Assembly (NCBI GenBank): GCA_019116265.1
Contig: DXBZ01000059.1
Coordinates: 1-35,145 of the forward strand
Reading direction: 5' to 3'
Length of the DNA stretch: 35,145 nucleotides
Origin: Candidatus Olsenella stercoravium
GTDB lineage: Bacteria > Actinomycetota > Coriobacteriia > Coriobacteriales > Atopobiaceae
Of the stretch, positions 17,222-25,043 are shown one piece after another. The position numbers and the translations under genes are program-made. The stretch's first letter is position 1. Each line of letters opens with the position of its first letter. The notes beneath the pieces were generated by a model that worked only from the letters and a program-made list of their open reading frames with translations, was not told the origin of the DNA and did not search any database.

Positions 17222-17734
17222 ATGCGACACAACAAGAAGAAGGGCATGAAGCTCGGCACCGACGCCAGCCACACCAAGGCCATGAAGAAGAGCCTGGTTC
17301 GCGCCCTGTTTGAGAACGACCGCATCAAGACGATCGACGTGCGTGCCAAGGCCATCCGCGCCGACGTTGACCACGTGATCACCTGGGCCAAGAAGGGCGA
17401 CATCGCGAGCCGTCGTCTCGCCATCGCCGCCGTGGGCGACAAGGACATCGTCCGCGAGGTCTTTGAGAAGGCCGCCCAGGGCATGTGGGCCGACCGCAAC
17501 GGTGGCTACACGCGCATCATGAAGCTCGGCCCCCGCAAGGGCGACGGTGCCGAGATCGTGATCATGGAGCTCGTCACCGAGCCCGTCAAGGCCAAGGCCA
17601 AGAAGGCCGCCCCCGCCGCCAAGGTGACCAAGGTCGAGGAGGCCCCTGTCGAGGAGCCCAAGGCCGAGGAGGAGCCGGTCGTCGAGGAGGCCGCCGCTGA
17701 GGAGGCTCCCGCCGAGGAGGAGAAGGCCGAGTAG
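17222..17734 (+). CDS. rplQ: Ribosomal protein L17 with acidic C-terminal tail
   Basis: This 170-residue protein is L17, near the tunnel exit. The conserved core covers about residues 1-120 (MRHNKKKGMKLGTDASHTKA at the start, GGYTRIMKLGPRKGDGAE near its end). A tail of about 45 residues, first Lys/Ala-rich and then almost wholly Glu, Ala, Pro and Val, extends it beyond the 115-130-residue size of most bacteria. Such tails are known in actinobacterial L17. It is the last gene before the terminator. Confidence 0.95.
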   Translation: MRHNKKKGMKLGTDASHTKAMKKSLVRALFENDRIKTIDVRAKAIRADVDHVITWAKKGDIASRRLAIAAVGDKDIVREVFEKAAQGMWADRNGGYTRIMKLGPRKGDGAEIVIMELVTEPVKAKAKKAAPAAKVTKVEEAPVEEPKAEEEPVVEEAAAEEAPAEEEKAE

Positions 17735-17759
17735 CCTCGGACCTTTCACAGGCTGTCTG

Positions 17760-17787
17760 GGCCCCGGCCACGTGCCGGGGCCTTTTT
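17760..17787 (+). terminator. Intrinsic terminator of the ribosomal cluster
   Basis: GGCCCCGGC (17760-17768) and GCCGGGGCC (17774-17782) form a perfect 9-bp stem with a 5-nt loop. Five T residues follow (17783-17787). It ends the rplC-rplQ cluster 25 nt after the rplQ stop. Confidence 0.92.
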
Positions 17788-17803
17788 CATGAGGAGGTGG
17801 GAC

Positions 17804-19858
17804 ATGCTCGAGGTTCATGACGTCTGCTTCTCGTTTGACGGCAAGAAGAACGTGCTGGAGCATGTCTCGCTTGCCGTGGAACCCGGCGAGCGCGTGGTTC
17901 TTCTTGGCCCCAACGGGTCGGGTAAGTCCACGCTGGCCCGGCTGCTCAACGGCTCGCTCGCGCCGTCCTCGGGATGCGTGCACGTGGACGGGCGGACCGA
18001 GGGGCTGGCCCGGCTCGTGGGCTACGTGCGACAGGACCCGCACAACCAGATCGTGAGCGCCGTCGTCTCCGACGAGGTGGCCTTTGGCCCGCGCAACCTC
18101 GGTCTTCCGCGCGCCGAGGTGCTCGGGCGCGTCGACGAGGCGCTCGAGGCCTGCGGTATCCCGGGGCTGCGCGACCGTATGACCTCGGAGCTCTCCGGCG
18201 GGCAGCAGCAGCTCGTGGCCATAGCCGGCGTGCTCGCCATGCGACCGCGCTACCTCGTGCTCGACGAGGCCACCTCGATGCTGGACCCGATGTCGCGCGA
18301 GCGCGTTGCCCACATCGTGGAGCGCCTCGTTGCCAGCGGCCTCGGCGTGCTCGAGATTTCCCACCGTCGGCAGACCGGGGCGCGCGAGATTTGTCTTGAG
18401 CGAGGGCGGATTTCATACCAGTTGCCGGTATCTACTGAGCCGCCTCAGAATAAAGTACCTAGAAGTGCGCGCCTGGAACGACGTCAACAGGGATTATGTG
18501 TATCCGACGTGTCAGTTTTAGGCAGATTGCGCACGGTGTCGCAGGATTTTCAGGGACTGGTATTAGTTACGGGCCCCTCCGGCGCGGGTAAGACCACGCT
18601 CGCCCGGGTACTAACGGGCGTTCTTGCGCCGGATTCCGGCGAGGTGACGCTCGATGGTCGCCGCGTGCGCCCCGGAGACGTGGGCCTTGCCTTCCAGCGC
18701 CCGGAGGACCAGCTCTTCTGCGACACGGTGCTCGACGACATTGCCTACGGCCCACGCGCCCAAGGGCTCGCCGAGGAAGAGGCGCTTGCCGCCGCCCGTG
18801 CGGCGGCAGCACGCCTGGGCATAGGCGAGGAGCTTCTGGACAGATCGCCCTTTGCGCTCTCCGGCGGGCAGATGCGGCGCGTGGCGCTCGCGGGAGTGAT
18901 CGCGGCCCGGCCGCGTGCCTACGTGTTTGACGAGCCTACGGCTGGTTTGGACGCGCGCGGCATACGCGAGTTTCGCGACCTTGCCTGCGGGTTGGCAGAC
19001 GAGGGGGCCACCGTGGTCGTCATCACGCACGACCCCGAAGAATGGGATGGCGTGGCGGATGCCTCCGTTGAGCTGGCCCCGGCTGAGCCCTGCCTGCCTG
19101 TGTCGCGCGCCCGCGTGCCGGGGGCCTATGCGCCGGGCAGCACCGTCATGCACGAGCTTGACCCGCGCGCAAAGCTCGTGCTCCTGCTCATGGCCACGGT
19201 TGCGACGTTTGCCGCGTCCGCGCCATGGGGCTTGCTCGCGGCCACGCTCGGCCTTGTGGCAGCTCTGGTGGCCAGCGGGACGTCTCCGGCCACGATCGCG
19301 CGCGGGTTGCGACCGGCGGCGATGGTCCTTGCGCTCTCCGTGCTCTCCAACGCCGTGGTGCTGGTGGGCCAGCCCGGCTTCTCGCCGGAGGGCCTGACAA
19401 GAAGCGTGGCGGTGGTGTGTCGGATCGCGCTTGTGGTGGGGTTTGCCCTCTCGTTCTCGTCGACGACGCCGCCCCCGGCGATTGCCGATGCGCTGGCGGC
19501 CCTCATGGCGCCGCTGCGACGTCTGGGCGTCCCGGTGGGCGCGATTGCTATGTCGTCGTCCATCGCGCTGCGCTTCATCCCGCTCGCGGCGGAGGAGGTG
19601 GACCGCATACGGTGCGCCCAGCGCGCCCGTGGCGCGCGCCTCGACGAGGGCGGGCTGGTGGCTCGCCTGCGGTCCTGGGCCCAGGTCCTGGTCCCGCTCG
19701 TGGTGGGTCTCTTCCGGCGCGCCGACGAGCTTGCCGCCGCGATGGTGGACCGCTGCTACACCGGCGAGCAGACGGCGCTTCTCGCTCCGCTCGCGCGGCG
19801 GGACTGGGAGGTGCTCGCCCTCGGCGCGCTGTGGTCCGTGGCGGCGGTTGCGCTCTGA
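17804..19858 (+). CDS. ECF transporter energy-coupling module: EcfA-EcfA-EcfT fusion
   Basis: This 684-residue protein joins three normally separate subunits that power uptake of vitamins or metals with exchangeable S components. ATPase 1 (about 1-205) has Walker A GPNGSGKST (35-43), LSGGQ (130-134), Walker B YLVLDE (150-155) and H187. ATPase 2 (about 230-425) has GPSGAGKTT (257-265), LSGGQ (352-356), YVFDE (373-377) and H409. The EcfT part (about 445-684) begins HELDPRAKLVLLL, has several membrane segments and one clear Ala-Arg-Gly coupling motif; the second reads AMVDRCY. AGGAGG lies 6 nt before the ATG at 17804. The linker (about 190-250) has lower GC and no homology I recognise. No S component is nearby. 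Confidence 0.9.
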   Translation: MLEVHDVCFSFDGKKNVLEHVSLAVEPGERVVLLGPNGSGKSTLARLLNGSLAPSSGCVHVDGRTEGLARLVGYVRQDPHNQIVSAVVSDEVAFGPRNLGLPRAEVLGRVDEALEACGIPGLRDRMTSELSGGQQQLVAIAGVLAMRPRYLVLDEATSMLDPMSRERVAHIVERLVASGLGVLEISHRRQTGAREICLERGRISYQLPVSTEPPQNKVPRSARLERRQQGLCVSDVSVLGRLRTVSQDFQGLVLVTGPSGAGKTTLARVLTGVLAPDSGEVTLDGRRVRPGDVGLAFQRPEDQLFCDTVLDDIAYGPRAQGLAEEEALAAARAAAARLGIGEELLDRSPFALSGGQMRRVALAGVIAARPRAYVFDEPTAGLDARGIREFRDLACGLADEGATVVVITHDPEEWDGVADASVELAPAEPCLPVSRARVPGAYAPGSTVMHELDPRAKLVLLLMATVATFAASAPWGLLAATLGLVAALVASGTSPATIARGLRPAAMVLALSVLSNAVVLVGQPGFSPEGLTRSVAVVCRIALVVGFALSFSSTTPPPAIADALAALMAPLRRLGVPVGAIAMSSSIALRFIPLAAEEVDRIRCAQRARGARLDEGGLVARLRSWAQVLVPLVVGLFRRADELAAAMVDRCYTGEQTALLAPLARRDWEVLALGALWSVAAVAL

Positions 19859-19884
19859 CGTGGCATCGCGTATGCACCTAGGGA

Positions 19885-19953
19885 CGCCAAATAGGAAAGT
19901 CTGAGAGCGCCAAACACGAAAGTCAAAACGCGCCAAACCCGAAAATGCTATCA
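19885..19953 (+). repeat. Three tandem 23-bp repeats upstream of the ATPase gene
   Basis: CGCCAAATAGGAAAGT (19885), CGCCAAACACGAAAGT (19908) and CGCCAAACCCGAAAAT (19931) start exactly 23 bp apart. They share CGCCAAA-N3-GAAA. The spacing is close to two helical turns, which suits repeated protein-binding sites on nearly one face of the DNA. The last copy runs into a -10-like hexamer, so the repeats probably control the next gene. Confidence 0.65.
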
Positions 19954-19954
19954 T
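19949..19954 (+). promoter_or_regulatory. Candidate -10 of the AAA ATPase gene
   Basis: TATCAT at 19949-19954 lies about 20 nt before the possible start codons, so the transcript would have a very short leader. No clear -35 is seen; copies 2 and 3 of the 23-bp repeat occupy that space. Confidence 0.45.
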
Positions 19955-19972
19955 TCAAGCATGTAGAACGGG

Positions 19973-21253
19973 GTGGATATGCGCTATATACAACGTCTCG
20001 CTGACGCGTCTCTCTCGGAGCAACTTGCTCGCATGGGGGCCGTGTATGTTCGTGGTCCCAAATGGTGCGGGAAGACAACCACGTGCGAGCAGTTTGCGGC
20101 GAGCACGCTCAAGATGCGCGACCCCGATCGCTATGCCGCCAACATGGAGGCTGCGGCGATTCGTCCGTCATTGCTGCTGCGTGGTGACCGCCCACGCCTC
20201 ATTGACGAATGGCAGGTTGCGCCGGTGCTGTGGGACGCTGTTATCAACGAGATTGATGAGGAGGGCGGTAGGCCGGGGCAGTTCATGCTCACCGGGTCGG
20301 CTACGCCGTCGCGACAGGCGGAAGAACAGCCCAAGCACACGGGCACCGGGCGCATTGCGCGGCTTGTTATGGGTGCAATGACGTTGGAGGAATCGGGCGA
20401 ATCGTCGTGCGAGGTGCGGCTCTCCGCGTTGTTTGGTGGCTCGCTCACGCAGGTGGAGGCCATGTCTTCGGTTTCTGTCGAGCGCTACGCGGAGCTCATC
20501 TGCGGCGGTGGTTGGCCGGCTCCGATCGCGCGCGGTGTGCTCGACACGAGCGTTGCGTACGACTACATCGATGCCATCTGCGAGGCGGATATCTCTGAGG
20601 CCGCCGACAGCAATCTCGACCCCCTTCGCGCTCGTGCCCTGTTGCGCGCCATTGCGCGCAACACCGCGCAGGAGGCCTCGGTGCCCACGCTGCTGGCCGA
20701 CGTGCATGACGTCGGGGTGGGTATGAGCGAGCCGACGTTGCGCGTCTACCTTAACGCGCTGCGTCGCCTGTTTGTGGTCGAGGACGTGCGCGCCTGGGCT
20801 CCGACGCTCAGGTCGCGCACTCCGCTGCGCTCGGCGTCAGTATGGCACCTGTGCGATCCGTCGCTCGAGGCGGCGGCACTCGAAACCTCTCCCGAGGGGC
20901 TTCTCTCGGATCTGAACACCATGGGATACCTTTTTGAGTCGCTGTGCGTGCGCGACCTCCGTGCCTACATGCGCTCGCTGGGCGGCGACGTGTACCACTA
21001 TCGGGACAAAAGCGGCCTCGAGGTGGATGCGGTTGTGCGCCTGCGCTCGGGCGCGTGGGGCGCCGTCGAGATCAAGCTGGGCGGCGCGCGACGCATCGAC
21101 GAGGGGGCGGCGAACGTGCGCGCCCTTGCGGAGAAGGTCGACGGCCATCATACGCCGGCGCCCGCCTTCTGCATGGTGCTTACGGGCGGACAGTTTGGCT
21201 ACACACGGCCCGATGGCGTTCACGTGGTTCCCATCGCGTGCTTAGCTCATTAG
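19973..21253 (+). CDS. AAA-type ATPase with C-terminal DUF4143-like domain
   Basis: This 426-residue protein matches the common family pairing an AAA_14-type ATPase with a DUF4143 domain, whose function is not known. Walker A is GPKWCGKTT (about 28-36), Walker B is PRLIDEWQ (about 78-85), and LTGSAT is the sensor-like motif. The C-terminal part has DKSGLEVDAVV followed by AVEIKLGG, the spaced acidic and E-x-K residues of a PD-(D/E)xK nuclease-like fold. The start is uncertain: GTG 19973 or ATG 19979, both with weak ribosome sites. Codon use is less GC-rich than in its neighbours. It splits ecfT from truA and so looks acquired. Confidence 0.85.
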   Translation: MDMRYIQRLADASLSEQLARMGAVYVRGPKWCGKTTTCEQFAASTLKMRDPDRYAANMEAAAIRPSLLLRGDRPRLIDEWQVAPVLWDAVINEIDEEGGRPGQFMLTGSATPSRQAEEQPKHTGTGRIARLVMGAMTLEESGESSCEVRLSALFGGSLTQVEAMSSVSVERYAELICGGGWPAPIARGVLDTSVAYDYIDAICEADISEAADSNLDPLRARALLRAIARNTAQEASVPTLLADVHDVGVGMSEPTLRVYLNALRRLFVVEDVRAWAPTLRSRTPLRSASVWHLCDPSLEAAALETSPEGLLSDLNTMGYLFESLCVRDLRAYMRSLGGDVYHYRDKSGLEVDAVVRLRSGAWGAVEIKLGGARRIDEGAANVRALAEKVDGHHTPAPAFCMVLTGGQFGYTRPDGVHVVPIACLAH

Positions 21254-21266
21254 GGCGAAGGTGGCG

Positions 21267-21275
21267 TGATACGCT
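21267..21275 (+). promoter_or_regulatory. Extended -10 promoter candidate for truA
   Basis: TGATACGCT contains a TGn extension followed by TACGCT. The -35 position (TCATTA, 21247-21252) is weak, which is tolerated with an extended -10. It lies 23 nt before the truA start. Confidence 0.4.
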
Positions 21276-21297
21276 AGGGGCGTCGAAAGGGGTGCAC

Positions 21298-22092
21298 ATG
21301 TCCGAGGGCGGGACGCTCGTCATACGGCTCGGCTACCGCGGGGCCGACTTCGCCGGTTTTGCGGAGCAGCCGAGCGTGCGTACCGTGGCAGGCGAGCTGC
21401 GGCGCGCGCTCGAGACCACGCTGCGTCGGCCGTGCGAGCTCACGTGTGCCGGCCGTACCGACGCTGGCGTGCACGCCATCGCGCAGTACGTGAGCATCCC
21501 CGTGAGCGAGGACGAGCTCGCGCTGCCCGGGAGCCGCCTCATGCGCAGTCTCGTGGCGCTCACGCCGGATGACCTCTCGGTCCAGGCGCTCTTTCATGCC
21601 CCTGCTGGCTTCTCGGCGCGCTTTGACGCAATCAGCCGCAGCTACCGCTATCGGATCGCCGCCTCGCTGACGCGTCCCGTGCTTGCATGGGACCACAGCT
21701 GGTGGTACCGAGGCAGCCTGGACGTGGACGCAATGGCCGAGGCCGCCCGTCCGCTCCTCGGCGAGCACGACTTCAAGAGCTTCTGCAAGGCGGCCTCGGC
21801 GGAGGGCAAGCCCACCTGCCGCTACGTGTCCGCGCTCGACGTGAGCCGCGTCATCGAGGCGGGGGAGGAGCTCGTTGCCATAGACGTCACGGGCAACGCG
21901 TTCCTGCACAACATGGTCCGTACGATCGCGGGCTCGCTCGTCGAGGTGGGGCGCGGCCACCGCGCGCCGGACTGGCTCGCCGACGTCCTTGCGGCGCGCG
22001 ATCGTACCGCAGCCGGACCGTGCGCCCCCGCGAAAGGCCTCACCTTCGTCGGGGTAGAATACCCTGAGCTAACTCTTTCGCCTTGGGAGTAG
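21298..22092 (+). CDS. truA: tRNA pseudouridine synthase A
   Basis: This 264-residue enzyme converts uridines 38-40 of the tRNA anticodon stem to pseudouridine. The catalytic aspartate is D55 in CAGRTDAGVHA. Other marks are LGYRGADFAGFAEQP at the start, SRSYRYRI, HDFKSFCKA and NAFLHNMVRTIAGSLVEVG near the end. The start at 21298 follows GAAAGGGG; a longer open frame to 20944 overlaps the ATPase gene in another frame. In many Gram-positives truA follows ecfT directly, and here the ATPase gene intervenes. Confidence 0.95.
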   Translation: MSEGGTLVIRLGYRGADFAGFAEQPSVRTVAGELRRALETTLRRPCELTCAGRTDAGVHAIAQYVSIPVSEDELALPGSRLMRSLVALTPDDLSVQALFHAPAGFSARFDAISRSYRYRIAASLTRPVLAWDHSWWYRGSLDVDAMAEAARPLLGEHDFKSFCKAASAEGKPTCRYVSALDVSRVIEAGEELVAIDVTGNAFLHNMVRTIAGSLVEVGRGHRAPDWLADVLAARDRTAAGPCAPAKGLTFVGVEYPELTLSPWE

Positions 22093-22125
22093 CCTCCCGG
22101 CGAATCCTGCCCCGGAGGAGAGACC

Positions 22126-23025
22126 TTGGACTTTGTTCTACATGTTCTTGAGCACAGCGTGCTCGACACGCTCGCGCTCGTTCCGCTGCTCTTTGTGACC
22201 TATCTCGTCATGGAGGCGATTGAGCACTCCGCGAGCGCCCACGTGCGTGCCGCCGTGGAGCGCTCGGGCAAGGCAGGCCCGGTCGTGGGTGCCCTGCTGG
22301 GGGCGCTGCCCCAGTGCGGCTTCTCCGCCATGGCGGCGACGCTCTACGCCGGGCGCGTGGTCACGGTCGGCACGCTCGTCGCGGTGGTGCTCTCCACCTC
22401 CGACGAGATGGTGCCCGTCTTCCTGGCCCACCAGGAGCCGCTGGGCCGCCTGGCGACGATCATGGGGGTCAAGATCGCGATCGGTCTCGCCGTGGGCCTC
22501 GTCGTCGACGCGTTGCTGCGCCTCTGGCACCGTGCCGGAGACGGGCACCTGCACATCCACGAGCTCTGCGAGCGCGAGCACTGCCACTGCGACGACGGTC
22601 ACGACGGCCACGAGCACGGGCACGGCCGCTGGGCCATCGTGCGCTCGGCGCTCGTCCACACCGTGCAGGTGACACTGTTCATCCTTGCAGTGACCTTCGT
22701 CTTTGGCCTGGTCATCGAATACGTGGGCCAGGACGCGCTCGGCGAGCTTCTCGCCAACCACCCGGTGAGGGCCACCTTCGTGGCCGCGCTCGTGGGGCTA
22801 ATCCCCAACTGCGGCGCGAGCGTCGCGATCACGGAGCTCTACCTCGACGGCGTGCTCTCCGCCGGCCCCATGCTGGCGGGTCTTCTCGCCTCCGGTGGCG
22901 TGGGCCTGCTCGTGCTCTGGCGCACCAACGCCGACGCTCGACAGAACGCCGCCATCACCGCCTTTGTCTACTCCATTGCCGTTGTGGCGGGGCTGCTCGC
23001 GGGGGCGTCGGGTATGCTGGTGTAG
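22126..23025 (+). CDS. Putative metal exporter or transporter with His-rich loop
   Basis: This 299-residue integral membrane protein resembles the family annotated as putative manganese transporter or 10-TM heavy-metal exporter. Two similar halves are visible, each with a helix-breaking motif: GALPQCGFSA (about 59-68) and GLIPNCGASV (about 224-233), typical of an internal inverted duplication. Between them, residues 138-168 form a hydrophilic loop with about ten histidines and three cysteines, a likely metal-binding site. The start is TTG at 22126 with GGAGGAG 5 nt upstream. It lies 33 bp after truA. The metal is unknown and the transport role is inferred from the family. Confidence 0.65.
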   Translation: MDFVLHVLEHSVLDTLALVPLLFVTYLVMEAIEHSASAHVRAAVERSGKAGPVVGALLGALPQCGFSAMAATLYAGRVVTVGTLVAVVLSTSDEMVPVFLAHQEPLGRLATIMGVKIAIGLAVGLVVDALLRLWHRAGDGHLHIHELCEREHCHCDDGHDGHEHGHGRWAIVRSALVHTVQVTLFILAVTFVFGLVIEYVGQDALGELLANHPVRATFVAALVGLIPNCGASVAITELYLDGVLSAGPMLAGLLASGGVGLLVLWRTNADARQNAAITAFVYSIAVVAGLLAGASGMLV

Positions 23026-23052
23026 GAGGTCGGACGAGAAGGACGGTGTGTC

Positions 23053-23832
23053 ATGGCAAGAAAGCGCGAGCGGTTTGAGCGTACGGACGTGCCCGAGCCC
23101 AGCCGTCAGCGGAACGTGATCGGTGGCGTCGTGGCCGCCCTGGCGCTCGTGGTAAGCGCTGCGGTCGTCATGTTTGCCTGGAACCGCGCGAACCTGGAGA
23201 GCCGCATGGGCGACAACGCCCTCGGCGACGCCATTTCCTCGCAGGCCAGCTCCTCGGGCCCCTCCGAGGGCTATGTCGACGCGGGCAACGAGATCCACAG
23301 CACGCTGCTGCTCACCTCCGACAGCCTCGACGCGGGCGGCACGCTCACGGACGCGCGCATCCTCTCCGTCAACGCAACGGCCGGCACCGCGACGCTCGTC
23401 GCGCTCCCGACCGACCTCGCCCTGACGGTGGGGGAGGAGCCGACCACGCTCGGGGAGCTCTTCTCGTCGCAGGGCTACGCCGCCTGTGTGGTCCCGCTCG
23501 GCAGCGCCTCCGGCATCAGCTTTGAGAACGTCATCCTCGCGACCGGGGACGTCCTGGAGGAGGCCTCCCAGCTCGCCGGGTCCGACGCGAGAAGCCTCGT
23601 GCGCTCGGCGTCGGGCTTCCTCTCCAAGATCAGGACCAACATGGACGCTCCGGGGCTGCTCTCGTTTGCCGAGACGCTCTCGGCGATCGGCGTCTCCAAC
23701 CTCACCGCCGTCGACGCGCCGCTCGTGGCCGAGACCGCGACCGACGAGGAGGGCAACGTCACCGAGACGGGCCGCCAAGTCCTCGACCAGACGCAGCTGG
23801 GCGTTGCCGTGGGACGCTTCGTCGCGGCCTAG
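23053..23832 (+). CDS. Membrane-anchored protein with degenerate LCP-like domain
   Basis: This 259-residue protein has a basic N-terminus, one membrane segment (about residues 22-43, NVIGGVVAALALVVSAAVV) and an outside domain. Its order, LLLTSDS, then TDARILSVNATAGTATLVAL, then LPTDLAL, then later ILATGDVLEEA, resembles the LytR-CpsA-Psr fold that attaches glycans to the wall. The conserved arginine of the usual IPRD motif is replaced by threonine (LPTD), and the domain is short, so catalysis is doubtful. It lies between a transporter gene and glycosyltransferase genes. The family link is tentative. Confidence 0.45.
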   Translation: MARKRERFERTDVPEPSRQRNVIGGVVAALALVVSAAVVMFAWNRANLESRMGDNALGDAISSQASSSGPSEGYVDAGNEIHSTLLLTSDSLDAGGTLTDARILSVNATAGTATLVALPTDLALTVGEEPTTLGELFSSQGYAACVVPLGSASGISFENVILATGDVLEEASQLAGSDARSLVRSASGFLSKIRTNMDAPGLLSFAETLSAIGVSNLTAVDAPLVAETATDEEGNVTETGRQVLDQTQLGVAVGRFVAA

Positions 23833-23927
23833 CAACGGCGGTCGAGGGGGCCTCTCGCAGGGCATCTCTGTCGTTTTTCTGCGCCGTCGGCGCGTCTGTT
23901 GCACGCTGATACCCTAGAGGGTGTTTC

Positions 23928-23957
23928 CTCGTCCGGGGACGGACCCGGCGGGACGAG
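23928..23957 (+). promoter_or_regulatory. Hairpin before the first glycosyltransferase gene
   Basis: CTCGTCC (23928-23934) pairs with GGACGAG (23951-23957), just before the GAGAGG ribosome site of the next gene. Upstream, TGATACCCT (23907-23915) could be an extended -10, though the -35 is poor. The stem may act as a leader structure. Confidence 0.35.
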
Positions 23958-23968
23958 AGGATGCGTAG

Positions 23969-25036
23969 ATGGCGCACGGCACAAGCAGAGGGCCTGTCGT
24001 CTCGGTGCTCATGGCGGTCCATGACGCCGAGGGCTCCGTGCGCCGCGCCGTCGAGAGCGTGCAGAACCAGTCCCTGAGAGAGCTCGAGCTGATCGTGATC
24101 GACGCCGGGTCGCAGGACTCGACCGTCCGGATCCTGGAGGCGATCGCCGAGCGGGACCTGCGGGTCGAGGTCGTGCGCGCCGACGCCTGCTCGCGCCAGG
24201 AGGCGCTCGACGTCGCCCTCGAGCGCGCGGGCGGGCGCTACCTCACAGTCATGGACGCCGACACCATCGCGCGGCCCGGCATGCTCGCCGATCTTGTGGG
24301 CCTTGCCGAGGAGCGATCGCTCGAGCTTGCGGTCGGCGGGCTCGAGCTCTGCCTGATCGGCATCGGCGGTCGTGCGACGGAGCTTGAGCTCGCCTCCGAC
24401 GCGACCGTCTTTCCCACGCAGCACGACCTGAGGACGAGCGCCTGGCACTTCTTCTCCTCCGGCCAGCTGCTCCCCGTCGTCGGGAAGCTCTTCCGACTCG
24501 ACCGGGTGCGCGAGCTTGACCTGAGATTCTCCTCGGGCGGGCCCCTCGCCCATCGCTTTGTGATCGACTACCTCGCCGAGGCCGAGCGCGCGGGAATCCT
24601 CGGCGGCATCTGCTGCCGCACGGAGCGTCTCGCGGCGTCCGTGGACCGGCGCCTGGGGCAGGCCGAGGGATACCGCCTCCTCGAGCGGGAGCACGCCGCC
24701 CTTCTCGGCCTCTATCGGCACTGGGGGCTCGAGGGTGACGTCGCGAGCATGGAGATGCTCCAGAGCCGCTACATGGAGCGCCTTGTGGCATGCGTGGAGG
24801 GGGTGTGCGCGAGCGGCCTGCCCGCCGTCGAGCAGCGCCGCGCGGTGGAGGCCATGATCGGCACCGACCAGGCCCGTCTCGCCGCCTCCGTGGCGCGCCC
24901 GGCGAGCAGCGCGGCGCGCTCGATGCTCGTGCCGGTGCGCGGGGGTAACGTCCGGCTCGTCTGCGCGCAGGCTCGGTTGCTCGCCCTGCTCGGGCGCGGC
25001 CGTGCCGCCTGGGCCATGCCGGACGCCTACGTCTGA
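23969..25036 (+). CDS. Family 2 glycosyltransferase
   Basis: This 355-residue cytoplasmic or membrane-edge enzyme has a GT-A fold of family GT2. PVVSVLMAVHDAEGSVRRAV is the start of the nucleotide-sugar domain, LIVIDAGSQDST the second strand, and TVMDADT (about 93-99) the DxD-type metal site. The C-terminal half is helical and not informative about the acceptor. It is convergent with the next gene, only 7 bp away, with no terminator visible. The donor sugar and product cannot be read; a cell-surface polymer is likely. Confidence 0.82.
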   Translation: MAHGTSRGPVVSVLMAVHDAEGSVRRAVESVQNQSLRELELIVIDAGSQDSTVRILEAIAERDLRVEVVRADACSRQEALDVALERAGGRYLTVMDADTIARPGMLADLVGLAEERSLELAVGGLELCLIGIGGRATELELASDATVFPTQHDLRTSAWHFFSSGQLLPVVGKLFRLDRVRELDLRFSSGGPLAHRFVIDYLAEAERAGILGGICCRTERLAASVDRRLGQAEGYRLLEREHAALLGLYRHWGLEGDVASMEMLQSRYMERLVACVEGVCASGLPAVEQRRAVEAMIGTDQARLAASVARPASSAARSMLVPVRGGNVRLVCAQARLLALLGRGRAAWAMPDAYV

Positions 25037-25043
25037 GGGCGGG

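Noticed and set aside
15632..18364. A 910-codon open frame on the minus strand across rpsD to the ECF gene
   Set aside because: It mirrors rpsD, rpoA and rplQ and has no domain of its own.
20944..21297. N-terminal extension of truA
   Set aside because: It overlaps the ATPase gene in another frame and is not part of the TruA family.
22093..22125. A manganese riboswitch before the metal transporter-like gene
   Set aside because: The gap is only 33 bp, too short to hold one, and no yybP-ykoY-like motif is seen.
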